A DNA stretch of 51,900 nucleotides from CAYQVO01 sp964421085 (GTDB taxonomy: Bacteria; Bdellovibrionota_C; UBA2361; CAYQVO01). Positions 42,613 to 51,778 of the stretch are shown piece by piece. The position numbers were made by a program, and so were the translations under genes. The stretch spans positions 1 to 51,900 of the forward strand of contig CAYQVO010000025.1 of the NCBI GenBank assembly GCA_964421085.1, in the 5' to 3' direction. Each line of letters starts with the position of its first letter. Positions within the stretch are counted from its first letter, which is position 1. The notes beneath the pieces are model-generated. The model was not told the origin of the DNA and made no database searches. It was given only the letters and a program-made list of their open reading frames with translations.

Positions 42613-43707
42613 ATGGGCAAAGTGTGTTCCAGGTTGACCTTCTTCTGCCTGATTGCTGTTTCGATCATGGCGGATGCATCATCTGCTGATCAAAAAATCT
42701 TTAAAGTCGGAATTATCCTCGGGCTTACAGGCCCTGTTCCCGAGCTCGGGTACGCCACCCGTGTTGGTTTCGAAGCAGGACTCGATGATTCGACCAGAGA
42801 GCGGATGAAGGTTATTTATGAAGATGACCAGTTTCAGCCTTCCAGAACCGTCGCTGCCTTCAACAAGCTCGTGGATATCGATAATGTAGACTTTATAATA
42901 GGAATTGGCTCAAGCCCCGGGCAGTCCATAGCGCCGCTTGCAGAAGCAAAAAAGATTCCTTTCTTCACCTTCTCAGGCGACTCCACAGTGGCAATTAACC
43001 GGCCCCATGTTATCCGAACCTACACCGATGTCGGCACCGAGGTTGATGCAACTGCGAAGGAAGTCAAGTCGGCAGGTTACAGGCGCATAGGCGTTATTGT
43101 CACAACGACTGATTATCCCCTCGCGTACAGGAACGCCCTGCTGAAACAGATTCCCGAGGGGTTGGTGGTCTTCAACGAAGAGGTGCCGGCTCAGCAGACC
43201 GATTCAAGAAGCGTGCTGGTCAAGGCCGTGGCAAGGAAGATCGACGCTCTCTTTGAATGCAGCATAGGGCAGCAAGGTTTAATCGGGAAACAGGCGCGCG
43301 AAGTGGGTTTTTCCGGTCAGATTTTCGGCTGCTCAACTTTTGCCATACCACAGGAACTAGCCCGGTCAGGCGGGGCGATAAAAGGAGCGTGGTTTTTCAC
43401 ACCTGCCATAAACGAGGAAGTGTTTGCCCGTTTGCTGCAACGGGGCGGAAAGGAAATCGATCCTCGTGTCGCATCGATTCATTACGACCTCGCCCTCGTA
43501 CTCAACAAGGTCCTGGCAACGATCTCAAAACGGGAGGAGTTGATACCTGCAATAATCAACTACGGCAGATTCGGCGGGGCACTCAAGTCGTGCGAATTCA
43601 GGAAAACAGGCGGGGAACAATATACTTACTGCGATGTCGCGAAGTATATCGTAGGAGAAGGGATCCACGGGGGATCAGTGGAAAGCCGATCCGGTTCTTC
43701 CAGTTGA
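42613..43707 (+). CDS. LivK-like periplasmic binding protein (paralog 3)
   Basis: A 364-residue binding protein with signal peptide (FFCLIAVSIMADASSA-D). The mature part begins FKVGIILGLTGPVPELGYAT and has VIYEDDQFQPSRTVAAFNKL, aligning with paralogs 1 and 2 at the same places. A GAGGAG site lies 8 nt before the ATG. No transport genes are adjacent. It is followed after 58 nt by the threonine-aldolase-like gene on the same strand; whether the ligand is an amino acid handled by that enzyme is speculation. Confidence 0.9.
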   Translation: MGKVCSRLTFFCLIAVSIMADASSADQKIFKVGIILGLTGPVPELGYATRVGFEAGLDDSTRERMKVIYEDDQFQPSRTVAAFNKLVDIDNVDFIIGIGSSPGQSIAPLAEAKKIPFFTFSGDSTVAINRPHVIRTYTDVGTEVDATAKEVKSAGYRRIGVIVTTTDYPLAYRNALLKQIPEGLVVFNEEVPAQQTDSRSVLVKAVARKIDALFECSIGQQGLIGKQAREVGFSGQIFGCSTFAIPQELARSGGAIKGAWFFTPAINEEVFARLLQRGGKEIDPRVASIHYDLALVLNKVLATISKREELIPAIINYGRFGGALKSCEFRKTGGEQYTYCDVAKYIVGEGIHGGSVESRSGSSS

Positions 43708-43765
43708 TGTCTTCGCGCTTTCGCGTAGTATTAATCCCGGCATAAACCATACGGCGGGGGATAAA

Positions 43766-44833
43766 ATGTTCAAATACAGTTTCGTCAATGATTATTCGGA
43801 AGGGGCGCACCCCGCTATCCTTGAAGCTCTGACAGAAATCAATTTTTCTCAGGATGCGGGATACGGGGAGGATCGAATAAGTATTGAAACTGCCGCCGCA
43901 ATAAAAGAATGGACAGGTAACCCGGATGCATCAGTGCATTTTGTTACGGGTGGAACACAGGCAAACATGATTGCCCTTGCGTCGTTAATGAAGCCTTACG
44001 AAGCAGTGATTGCCGCATCCAATGCCCACATAAATGTTCACGAAGCCGGAGCGGTTGAAGCATGCGGCCACAAGATTCTGTGCATCGAATCGTCTGATGG
44101 AAAGGTGTCCGCGGAAGGCGTCAGAGCAGTAACAGGGGATCACTCAAGTGAGCATAAAGTGCAGCCGAAGGTTCTCGCGATTTCAAACACCACGGAACTC
44201 GGGTGTGTCTACAGAAAAAGCGAACTTGAAGATCTCTCATCATGCTGCAGGGATCTCGGTCTTTATATTTTCCTCGATGGGGCAAGGCTTGCGCAGGCTC
44301 TTGCCGCTGAGAGTTCTGATTGTTCGATTGCCGATATAGCCGCGATGACCGACGTTTTTACACTTGGCGGCACGAAAAACGGAGCATTGCTTGGTGAAGC
44401 AATAATCATAAACCGCAGGAATCTTAATGAGGGCTTTCGTTTCCATTTGAAGCAGCGGGGAGCGATGCTCGCAAAGGGAAGAGTGTTGAGCGCCCAGTTC
44501 AGAGCGTTGCTGAAGAATGAACTGTGGAAAGAGCTGGCACTCCACGCGAACAAGACAGCCGCAAAACTTGCGGCTGGACTCGAATCCGCCGGTGTAGAGT
44601 TTCTTGTCAGAGCAGAGTCGAATCAGATCTTCCCGGTTTTTCCAAATGAGGTGCTGAAGGCTCTAAGAAACCTCTACGGTATCGATATCTGGACTCCGGT
44701 CGATTCAGGACACACGGCAGTAAGACTGGTGACTTCATGGTCTACGCCGGATTCAGCTGTTGAATCCTTCCTGGAAGATGTCCGCCGCGCCTTTATGCGT
44801 TCCAGAATACCTCCGCATTCATCCGAATCTTGA
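43766..44833 (+). CDS. Threonine aldolase/beta-eliminating lyase family enzyme
   Basis: A 355-residue PLP enzyme of fold type I. The block HFVTGGTQANMIALASLM followed by AHINVHEAGAVEACGHKI (H93 stacks on PLP), DGARL (D171 binds the pyridine nitrogen) and TLGGTKNG (K204 forms the Schiff base) are those of low-specificity L-threonine aldolases, which split threonine or allo-threonine to glycine and acetaldehyde. Substrate cannot be fixed; other beta-hydroxy amino acids are possible. The start has a GGGGGAT stretch upstream. It lies downstream of a binding-protein gene and may be co-transcribed. Confidence 0.88.
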   Translation: MFKYSFVNDYSEGAHPAILEALTEINFSQDAGYGEDRISIETAAAIKEWTGNPDASVHFVTGGTQANMIALASLMKPYEAVIAASNAHINVHEAGAVEACGHKILCIESSDGKVSAEGVRAVTGDHSSEHKVQPKVLAISNTTELGCVYRKSELEDLSSCCRDLGLYIFLDGARLAQALAAESSDCSIADIAAMTDVFTLGGTKNGALLGEAIIINRRNLNEGFRFHLKQRGAMLAKGRVLSAQFRALLKNELWKELALHANKTAAKLAAGLESAGVEFLVRAESNQIFPVFPNEVLKALRNLYGIDIWTPVDSGHTAVRLVTSWSTPDSAVESFLEDVRRAFMRSRIPPHSSES

Positions 44834-44993
44834 TAATCCTGGTGTGCGGAACAAGCACTCGAAATATGATCAAGCCGGGCACGTTCGCAAATGCCCGGTC
44901 ATGCACCTGGGCGTTTTCGCTCAGCACCCGGTCAATCTTTACGGGGTCATTTATGAAGAACGCCCTCCTCAGAATCGAGATTACGATTCTCAT
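44793..44993 (-). CDS. Unrecognised small reading frame, possibly a gene remnant
   Basis: A 66-residue frame (from ATG 44993) with balanced composition: MRIVISILRRAFFINDPVKI, then VLSENAQVHDRAFANVPGLI and a short end. The same frame is open further upstream to about 45066. No family is recognised, no ribosome site is seen, and it overlaps the threonine-aldolase-like gene by 41 nt on the other strand. It could be the end of a lost gene. The rest of the 369-nt stretch 44834-45202 shows nothing I can name. Confidence 0.25.
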   Translation of the reverse strand: MRIVISILRRAFFINDPVKIDRVLSENAQVHDRAFANVPGLIIFRVLVPHTRIIKIRMNAEVFWNA

Positions 44994-45202
44994 CCAGGTG
45001 CTTTCAGCTGCCGCAACTACCTGCGGCGTGAATCCAGGCTCCGCAAGAGAAGCATGGTCACTGTTTTAATCTCTTCCGCGGGGGAACAGCACAGGGGATC
45101 TGCTGAGATGCAGAAAAGGCAGACCAGCGATGTCCTTCTCGAAACACCCATCCGGAACAGCACATTCAAGGCATTTTTCGACTCAATCAGAGATTCTCCG
45201 GA

Positions 45203-46378
45203 TCATCGCGTTAATGTGACAAAATCTGTTCCTCTCACTTCTTTTACAGTCCCAGGGATATGGAAATTCCCCTGCCCAGTTGCGTCATATTTGCCAAAGG
45301 CTCCCTGGAAGCCTTTCACCCTGTGCAAATGTTCATTTATATCCTGGCTCGTTGCAGCCTCAATAAAGAGCTTTGCAACATCATAGCCATTTGCGCCTCC
45401 AACAGAAGCGTTGTTTCCGAAACGTTTCTTGAATGCTGAATGAAAGCTATCTCCCGATTCATCACCGTTTACATACCACATTCCGTTCATTGCCCCCTGA
45501 GACACCTCAATCTCATGGAAATCTTCGATATTGTGGGCTCCAAAAATATCTCCGCTAAAACCTGCTGCTCTGAGCTGCTTTATGAACAATCCCGTCTGCG
45601 GCGGATAGAGCAGCACATAAACAGCATCTGGGCTCAGTTTATTGATTCGGGACGAAATGGTGCGAAAATCAAAATCATCCCGCCGCAATTCTTCGTTCAG
45701 CAGGACAGTTTTTGAATCAAGTGCTGATACAAAATGGTCTCTAAGAGACAGCATCGCATCATTTATTGTAGAAAGCACAGCGACTGTATTGTACCCTCGC
45801 CGTTTGAATTCATCGAGCGCAACACGAGTCTCCTCTTCGACCGTAACAAAATGATTAATGACATAGCGTCTTGTACCGACCACTTTTTGCAGAATAGAAA
45901 GCGCTACCATCGGTATCTTATATTGTTCTGCAATATCATTCACCGCGAGCGCCGTAGGAGCAGTTGAGATAATGAGCCCCTTCACTTTGTCCTCCATGAT
46001 CAATTTCTGCACAGCAAGGACTGTGTTTTTTGCCAAACCCTGATCATCTTCAAAAATGAACTCAACGCATCCACTTCTATCATGGATTTCATCCGCCAGG
46101 ATGATGCCCTCCATTATGCTCTTTCCGATTGACACAGGGCCTGCACTGAGAGGAATGACTGCGCCTATACGAAGTCTGGGACGCAGGCACTCTGCTGTTA
46201 CTGTTTGCGAGAGAATTGTGCTGCCAGGAAGCACGACGAAGAAGGCAGAAAGCAGATTGACTGCAAAAACTGCTGCCGTTTTGGCGGTCAGTCTTGTTTG
46301 ACAGGGTGTGAGAGATTTGGCAAAACCATGAGATGATAAATGCGGTCGGAATCTTGACGGATTGTCTGAGTAATGCAT
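45203..46378 (-). CDS. LivK-like periplasmic binding protein (paralog 4)
   Basis: A 391-residue binding protein with an unusually long basic N-terminus (about 30 residues) before the hydrophobic signal segment (AAVFAVNLLSAFFVVLPGST). The mature part has LRIGAVIPLSAGPVSIGKSI, FIFEDDQGLAKNTVLAVQKL and IFGAHNIEDFHE. It is the most divergent of the four paralogs and the only one on the minus strand. The start is secure: GGAGGAGA lies 4 nt before ATG 46378. The extended N-region may mark a TAT-like or twin-domain signal, but no RR motif is seen. No transport genes are adjacent. Confidence 0.88.
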   Translation of the reverse strand: MHYSDNPSRFRPHLSSHGFAKSLTPCQTRLTAKTAAVFAVNLLSAFFVVLPGSTILSQTVTAECLRPRLRIGAVIPLSAGPVSIGKSIMEGIILADEIHDRSGCVEFIFEDDQGLAKNTVLAVQKLIMEDKVKGLIISTAPTALAVNDIAEQYKIPMVALSILQKVVGTRRYVINHFVTVEEETRVALDEFKRRGYNTVAVLSTINDAMLSLRDHFVSALDSKTVLLNEELRRDDFDFRTISSRINKLSPDAVYVLLYPPQTGLFIKQLRAAGFSGDIFGAHNIEDFHEIEVSQGAMNGMWYVNGDESGDSFHSAFKKRFGNNASVGGANGYDVAKLFIEAATSQDINEHLHRVKGFQGAFGKYDATGQGNFHIPGTVKEVRGTDFVTLTR

Positions 46379-46886
46379 GAAGTCTCCTCCAGAATATCCA
46401 GCTTGGTTCTACACAGGCAATTGTTCAAATGGCAAGTTGTCTACAGAAGATATTTGAGGGGCGGATGGTAGAGGCGGAACAGGGAGCGGCATGGCCTGGT
46501 ACTGGATAGCCTTGTTTAGGGATAGTCTGCCATTCGGAGTTGAGTCTGTCAGTGCTCAATTATCCGTAATAGACTGACAGGCTTTAGTTGAGAAAGCACT
46601 TCTCAAATGAGAAGTTCGACTCGAGCGCATTGAAAAAGGACGCTCTCTCCTCTTGTTATCGCAAGAATACCCAAGCAAGGTTTAAAAATGAGAAATGGCA
46701 GGAAAGAGCAGAAACGAGCCTTACGCCGGCACGAGCCGCACAGGCTGACACTCCTGGTAAAGGGATCATGACGCCTGAGAAGAGAAAGCATCCTCGAAGA
46801 AACAAAAAAATAAAAAGAATTATCTCCCTTCTCACGCAATCCTCCATGTGGCATCGCCCGTCTCCGGATGCTACCCTCAAAGAAGT
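46379..46886. other. Intergenic region with two palindromes
   Basis: About 500 nt without a recognised gene. CTGTCAGT (46546-46553) pairs with ACTGACAG (46573-46580), and ACTTCTCA-AA-TGAGAAGT is a perfect palindrome at 46598-46615. Downstream, a plus-strand frame contains MTPEKRKHPRRNKK (from 46768), which recalls the first residues of PilZ domains, but nothing after it supports such a domain. Confidence 0.4.
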
Positions 46887-47276
46887 ATGGAAAAGAAATC
46901 AGCACCTCCCCTCGAAGCCGGTCTGCTCACTGCCATGCGCGCTGTCGATAATCAGGTCGCGCGCGCAATGCAGCGGACATCTGAAGAACTTTCAAAACAC
47001 GGCGTCCGGAAGTGGGAGCCGTTTCAGCAGCGCATAGAATCCGTCGCGTCTTTCATACTCGACACGATCGGTGCCCGGCAGACTGAACTTGATTCCCTTC
47101 TGGTCCTTTCGCAGGCTTTCACAAAGGCTCTGAGTCTTTTTGTAAACGACCTCGGCGGGGAGGGACTCGGTCAAGTGAGGTCGGAATACTGCAGCACGGC
47201 CTTTTCTTCCATTATTCAGGATGCCCGGCGGGGCCTTGAGTCACTCGGCGATTCCGCTCACGAAAATCTTATGTAG
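46887..47276 (+). CDS. Small helical protein of unknown function
   Basis: From ATG 46887 a 129-residue protein, mostly predicted helix, with no Cys cluster, signal peptide or membrane segment. Heptad-like stretches occur (LLTAMRAVDNQVARAMQRTS, then FQQRIESVASFILDTIGARQ). No family is recognised. A longer form from 46848 is possible. It overlaps the convergent methyltransferase gene by 8 nt. Composition and length support a real gene. Confidence 0.55.
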   Translation: MEKKSAPPLEAGLLTAMRAVDNQVARAMQRTSEELSKHGVRKWEPFQQRIESVASFILDTIGARQTELDSLLVLSQAFTKALSLFVNDLGGEGLGQVRSEYCSTAFSSIIQDARRGLESLGDSAHENLM

Positions 47277-47940
47277 GATCCGGCCGGGAGAAGCTTTCCT
47301 GCAACAGCTCCTTATGGAGTCCGACTAAAACAAAATATGACTGCTCACTTGTGTCCATCAGAATCAGGGGTATTCGAAGGCAGCGTGACATACTAAACCC
47401 ATGACTTTCCCAGAATCGCGATGGAGGCGCAAACGAAGGATCGCTGAAGAGAAGCTGAACAAGCCGGGGACCTGACGGATCGAGGTAATCGCCTGCTTGA
47501 TTGAGGAGCCCCTTCAGAAATTCCTGACCGGGGTCAGTCTCTTTCCAGGCATTCCCGGGTTTGTCGGGTTGCGGCGGATAGCAGATAATCGTATCGAAAT
47601 CGCGGTCCTCGATATTCGAGAAAAGATCGCTCTTAACGACTTCAACCCTTTCGCCCAGTCCTCTGAGTTTAACATTCTCGGTTGTTATTTTGACTGCATG
47701 GTCATCTTTATCAGCAGCCACAACTTCAACGCCTGTCGACGCCAGATACACAGCGGTGAACCCCTGTCCGCAACCCAAATCCAGCGCTTTACTTACATTT
47801 TCAAGCTCCAGAACAGGATGGTGGATAGTCTGCGGGTCGGAGACCTCCGGATGGGTTCTCAGGCTGCGGTAGTCGAAGGGGTTCTCGAACATGGCATACC
47901 AGCGGTCACGGCTGCCGTCTGCTACATTATTGATCGTCAT
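47269..47940 (-). CDS. Class I SAM-dependent methyltransferase
   Basis: A 223-residue methyltransferase with motif I LDLGCGQGF (53-61), acidic strand-2 end VVAADKD, and a catalytic-loop-like CYPPQPD (near 140) in place of the NPPY of PrmC-type enzymes. The YPPQ variant and the presence of LELENVSKALDLGCGQG suggest a small-molecule or protein N/Q methyltransferase rather than an rRNA enzyme; substrate unknown. No signal peptide. It follows the MATE-like gene in the same direction after 37 nt and may be co-transcribed. Confidence 0.85.
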   Translation of the reverse strand: MTINNVADGSRDRWYAMFENPFDYRSLRTHPEVSDPQTIHHPVLELENVSKALDLGCGQGFTAVYLASTGVEVVAADKDDHAVKITTENVKLRGLGERVEVVKSDLFSNIEDRDFDTIICYPPQPDKPGNAWKETDPGQEFLKGLLNQAGDYLDPSGPRLVQLLFSDPSFAPPSRFWESHGFSMSRCLRIPLILMDTSEQSYFVLVGLHKELLQESFSRPDPT

Positions 47941-47977
47941 ATCACAAGGGTACCTGTTTCAATGATTTAAGCAACAT

Positions 47978-49315
47978 TTACTTCGGTAAAAAACCGGCGT
48001 CGGATGCAACCGGGTGGCGGGAAATCCGGGCGGCATGGCGGAATTTTCGCTTCGATCGGAAAAGCCACAGTGTCTGCGCAGCTGTTCCGAGCAGCAGCGC
48101 GCCATTGAAAAAGTAAAGTCCGCGCATATCAGAGAAGGCGATACCCAGCGCAAGAAACGCTCCCACGACCCCGAGAAAAATGGCGATTGCCTGCGTTATC
48201 GGGGCTGTATCATGGGATGCGAGAAGATTCCCCTGATACCAGCATTGAAGGACTGTGAGCGCAGGCAGCGGGATAGTCAGAAGAAGCGCATTCTCGCCAT
48301 ATCTCGCAAGGTCCGGGGGAAAAGACGCCCCGTATTTGAACCACCAGTTCGCTAATGGAGTGATTTCAACCAGGATGAGAAGGCCGGTGCATGCCGCCAT
48401 GAGGTAAAGACAGAACGGGAACAGGGCAGGACCATCCTCCGGATGGTGCAGTTTGGCCACGGCTACATCGACTACTGCCAGGGCGGTGCTTCGGAAAATG
48501 AAAATCAGACCCCCGAGCACGGGCCATACAGCAAGTGACGCGAAGCTGTCGGGCATCCGGCTCAAGCTTGCGCTTCCGATGGGCTGAGTAAGCATCCCGA
48601 GAATGGTTGTAAGAGCAAGCGGCACATAAAAGCGAATAAGGTATTTCGTATTCAGCGCGGGACTGGCGGCGGGCGCGATCCGGATTGTCGTATTAATTAT
48701 CGGATCGGCCCTGGTCTTCACATAAAGAGCCTCCGTTATCACCGCGATGGAAAGCGAAAGACCTGCAATAGAGGAAGGGGACGTATTCGCGAAAAAATAT
48801 CCCGCCGCAAGCACGAACAGTAATCCGATGAAACGGACGGCCGTGCCTGTGCCGACTGCGCCTGACTGGCCGAAACGGATAAGGATCCCCTGATTGAGGC
48901 GGCGGGAGGCGATGGCCCATGTCCATGGGGTCATGAACATCAGGGCGTGGCGGGTTGGTTCAATCACCTCCTCAGGAACCGCAAGAATGTCCCGGACAAG
49001 AACGTAAAACAGGGGAGTAAAAGTCACCAGGATATGGAAAAGCGTCAGGAGAAACCCCAGCGAATGCATGAATGAGTGAAGTTTTTCGTACGATTCCCTG
49101 TCTCTCGAAAGCGTAGTCGATGCGGACAGAAGCATGAGGATTGGAGACTCGATAATGAATCCAAGAGGGAGAGCGACGCCGCCGAAGGCAGCTATGCTCG
49201 CCTGCGAGCCGGGCATTTTCCCCAGCACAAAGAGCACTATTGGAACTTCAAGCGCCATTAGAAGCCAGCTTACCGCAAGCGGCCACCAGCAGCGAAAAAC
49301 TCCCTTCAAAGACAT
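47978..49315 (-). CDS. MOP-superfamily (MATE/ANKH-like) transporter
   Basis: A 445-residue membrane protein with about twelve hydrophobic segments, opening WWPLAVSWLLMALEVPIVLF and including IGSASLSRMPDSFASLAVWP and SPILMLLSASTTLSRDRESY. The arrangement is that of MATE-type flippases, and the ASLSRMPDSFASLAVWP block recalls bacterial relatives of the ANKH (progressive ankylosis) family. Substrate unknown. Its ATG follows the stop of the secreted-protein gene directly (TAA-ATG), so the two are translationally coupled. Confidence 0.75.
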   Translation of the reverse strand: MSLKGVFRCWWPLAVSWLLMALEVPIVLFVLGKMPGSQASIAAFGGVALPLGFIIESPILMLLSASTTLSRDRESYEKLHSFMHSLGFLLTLFHILVTFTPLFYVLVRDILAVPEEVIEPTRHALMFMTPWTWAIASRRLNQGILIRFGQSGAVGTGTAVRFIGLLFVLAAGYFFANTSPSSIAGLSLSIAVITEALYVKTRADPIINTTIRIAPAASPALNTKYLIRFYVPLALTTILGMLTQPIGSASLSRMPDSFASLAVWPVLGGLIFIFRSTALAVVDVAVAKLHHPEDGPALFPFCLYLMAACTGLLILVEITPLANWWFKYGASFPPDLARYGENALLLTIPLPALTVLQCWYQGNLLASHDTAPITQAIAIFLGVVGAFLALGIAFSDMRGLYFFNGALLLGTAAQTLWLFRSKRKFRHAARISRHPVASDAGFLPK

Positions 49316-50641
49316 TTACATATCCACGTTCTGCTTTACGACGATTCCCTGGCTTTTCAGCTTTCCGAGAGTAACGCTTGATACGGTCCCTGCGACCTCG
49401 AAAATCACACTGTTGATATCCACCTCCTTTGCGACAGCATCCTTGTACCCTGACATTACAGTCGCGACCTGCTTCGTCCAGTACAGTCGATCCGCCGGCA
49501 CAGCAACAACAAGCTCTCCGGATTTCATCCTTCCAGCCGGAAGGTCGCGCGCTGTGTACAGCTGGACGAAATCGACAGTTGTCGATTCGAGTTTTCCGAG
49601 ATGGCAGATGGCGCGTGTGAACAGTTCTGCCGCCGTGCGCGTATTAGCCTCGCTCACTTCAATCAGAAGTTCGCTCTTCCCCCCGGCATTCGGCATCTTC
49701 TTCAGCGCGTCGACTATGAGCGTCTGCATTACCGGAGTAAAGGCCGTCTTTCCAAGAAATCTCTCAATTGCGGCCTTTGTCACTCCCATAGCCTGAAGCG
49801 CAGCGGTGTTTTTCCCGTTCAGTTTCCGGGGGCTCTCGTAGAGCGCCAGCTTGTCGGCCATATTAAGATAACGGGTCGCTTCTCCAACGCCTGGAATACC
49901 TGGTATCCCGGGCACAAACCATGTGCCGACATTAACAACTGTCTGAATGCTTATTATGCGGTTTACCTTGCCGCGAAGAGGCTTGTTCGTCGTGTAAGGG
50001 TCAACCCCGAGCTTTTTATACCACTCTGCCGACTTTTCGCTGTATCCGCTGTAGTCGGCCGCTTCTTTGACTGCTGTATCCGCAAGCTTTTCGCTCGAGC
50101 CCTTGCTATCGTCTTTGAATGCGCCGGTAACTGCCTTTGCTCCGGATGAAACTTGATCCGATATATCCTCGAAGAAGCTTGTAAGACCGGCAGGGATCTT
50201 CTGAAGTCTTTTTGCCGTTCCTCCGGGGTCGGTTACCGCGTCCGCAACTGTCTCGACTGCCCGGATCGGAGCTGTGACAATATCTACCCCGGCTTTTTTT
50301 GCCGCGTCCCTGAAAACTTTTGAGTCGGTGAACTTCTGAAGTTCCGCCATCGCGGCTGTCTCACGTATCCGCTGCTTCAGTTCGAATGTGCCGTTCACTT
50401 CGTAATCGGCGTAATCGGTGTGAAGATCGTAGATGTTCAGATATCCGTTCGAGCGCACCGGACCAGCCACTTTGTAATGAGGTCCGGAAATAAGGGCGGG
50501 CGGAAGAACGTTCGGTGCTTTGACGACCGGAGGTTGTTCGAAGCCGGAGGATTCTTTCCCGTCCTGGGCGGACGCAGAGACTGCAGGTATTGCGGAAAGC
50601 AGAATGACAAAGGAGGAAATGAAGAATCTGTGATCTTTCAT
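49316..50641 (-). CDS. Secreted protein of unknown function
   Basis: A 441-residue exported protein with a Sec signal peptide (FFISSFVILLSAIPAVSASA-Q). No known domain is recognised. Residues about 75-215 are helical with long amphipathic runs (VETVADAVTDPGGTAKRLQK, then SFFEDISDQVSSGAKAVTGA). There is a Pro/Gly stretch (FVPGIPGIPGVGEATRYLNM) near 245. The C-terminal third is mixed. It is translationally coupled to the MOP-type transporter, so they probably work on the same envelope process. Confidence 0.7.
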   Translation of the reverse strand: MKDHRFFISSFVILLSAIPAVSASAQDGKESSGFEQPPVVKAPNVLPPALISGPHYKVAGPVRSNGYLNIYDLHTDYADYEVNGTFELKQRIRETAAMAELQKFTDSKVFRDAAKKAGVDIVTAPIRAVETVADAVTDPGGTAKRLQKIPAGLTSFFEDISDQVSSGAKAVTGAFKDDSKGSSEKLADTAVKEAADYSGYSEKSAEWYKKLGVDPYTTNKPLRGKVNRIISIQTVVNVGTWFVPGIPGIPGVGEATRYLNMADKLALYESPRKLNGKNTAALQAMGVTKAAIERFLGKTAFTPVMQTLIVDALKKMPNAGGKSELLIEVSEANTRTAAELFTRAICHLGKLESTTVDFVQLYTARDLPAGRMKSGELVVAVPADRLYWTKQVATVMSGYKDAVAKEVDINSVIFEVAGTVSSVTLGKLKSQGIVVKQNVDM

Positions 50642-50863
50642 GCGTTATCGTCCGTTTGGGGGTGCGTGTCATCTCCAGCATGACACTTGTCTCAGATCGA
50701 TACCATCGACGACGATTTCACGGGCCGAATCGCGGTAATCTTTACTCATAATTCATGCTGATGGATCCTCTCGGAGAAAACGCAGGGAGCGCTCTGGAAA
50801 ACAAGTCCGGTGTCGCGGGGGGCGCCAGTCTTCGCATCCTTTCATCAGTGACACCCTGCCCAT

Positions 50864-50869
50864 TATAAT
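50864..50869 (+). promoter_or_regulatory. Perfect -10 box close to the EamA start
   Basis: TATAAT lies 13 nt before ATG 50883, so transcription would start about 6-7 nt upstream of the start codon, with no room for a Shine-Dalgarno. The -35 region (TTCATC, 17 nt upstream) is weak. This suggests a nearly leaderless mRNA if the box is real. Confidence 0.35.
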
Positions 50870-50882
50870 GTAGGTATTCACA

Positions 50883-51773
50883 ATGGGTTCATGGGTACTG
50901 CTGTCTCTTCTCGCCGCCTTCGTGTGGGCGATTGTTAATGTCATAGACAAGGTTACAGTAACCTCGCTTGTGACAAGCCCCCTTGTGGCTCTGGTTTTCC
51001 TGGGCATTATCGGCCTGGTCGCGGCTCTGGGTTTCTTCGCTGTCAACGGCTTTACAGCTGTATCATACACAGAGGCCCTGCTGCTGTTCGCAGGTGCGTT
51101 CTGTTACGTGATGATGACCCTTCTTTATTTCTACGCTGCGAAGATGGAGGAAATCTCGAGAGTCGTCCCGCTTTTCTATCTTTCTCCGATTTTCATTCTG
51201 ATAATGGCGGCGATTTTTCTCGGCGAGCACTTCCAGGCATACCAGTACTTCGGGATCCTTGCTGTGGTCGGCGGGGCTTTTCTTCTTTCCGTCGAAAAAT
51301 CCTTCGAGGTCAGATCGTACAAAGCTTCAAGCCTTATGATCGTTTCTGCGCTGTGCCTTGCGGTAAACGAGGTCATAATAAAGCATATCCTCGGTTCCCA
51401 TCCGTACTGGCTGGTCTTTGCCTGGGTGCGGCTGTTCTCTTTCGTGATACTTCTGCCGGTTGTTTTTTTTGTTACGGGAGAGCTTAAGGCAACCTGGCGG
51501 CTCAGCGGGAGAAGAGGTGCTGCGATCATCACGGTAAATGAAGCGCTGAATCTTGCCGCTAATTTCCTGCTTATCACTGCAACATCACTTGGATTTGTCA
51601 CGCTCACGAACGCGCTTGCCTCGGTTCAGCCGTTGTTTGTGCTCCTGCTCACATACCTGCTTACGAAAATGGGGCGCACGATAATTGCGGAAGATATCAG
51701 CGGCAAGGCCGTTTTATCCAAGCTCTCGGCGATTGTTCTCATCGTGCTTGGCGCTCTGCTCGTGAGCAGTTGA
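50883..51773 (+). CDS. EamA/DMT-family transporter
   Basis: A 296-residue membrane protein with ten hydrophobic segments in two EamA halves (about 1-140 and 150-296). Hallmarks are ISRVVPLFYLSPIFILIMAA with IFLGEHF at the end of the first half, and GFVTLTNALASVQPLFVLLL in the second. Drug/metabolite transporters of this type export amino acids, nucleosides or other small compounds; the substrate here is unknown. It is divergent from the secreted-protein gene across 241 nt. Confidence 0.9.
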   Translation: MGSWVLLSLLAAFVWAIVNVIDKVTVTSLVTSPLVALVFLGIIGLVAALGFFAVNGFTAVSYTEALLLFAGAFCYVMMTLLYFYAAKMEEISRVVPLFYLSPIFILIMAAIFLGEHFQAYQYFGILAVVGGAFLLSVEKSFEVRSYKASSLMIVSALCLAVNEVIIKHILGSHPYWLVFAWVRLFSFVILLPVVFFVTGELKATWRLSGRRGAAIITVNEALNLAANFLLITATSLGFVTLTNALASVQPLFVLLLTYLLTKMGRTIIAEDISGKAVLSKLSAIVLIVLGALLVSS

Positions 51774-51778
51774 AGCAA

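Noticed and set aside
46588..47037. 149-codon plus-strand frame overlapping the small helical protein
   Set aside because: Basic, low-complexity product in a different frame; only its short PEKRKHPRR segment is suggestive.
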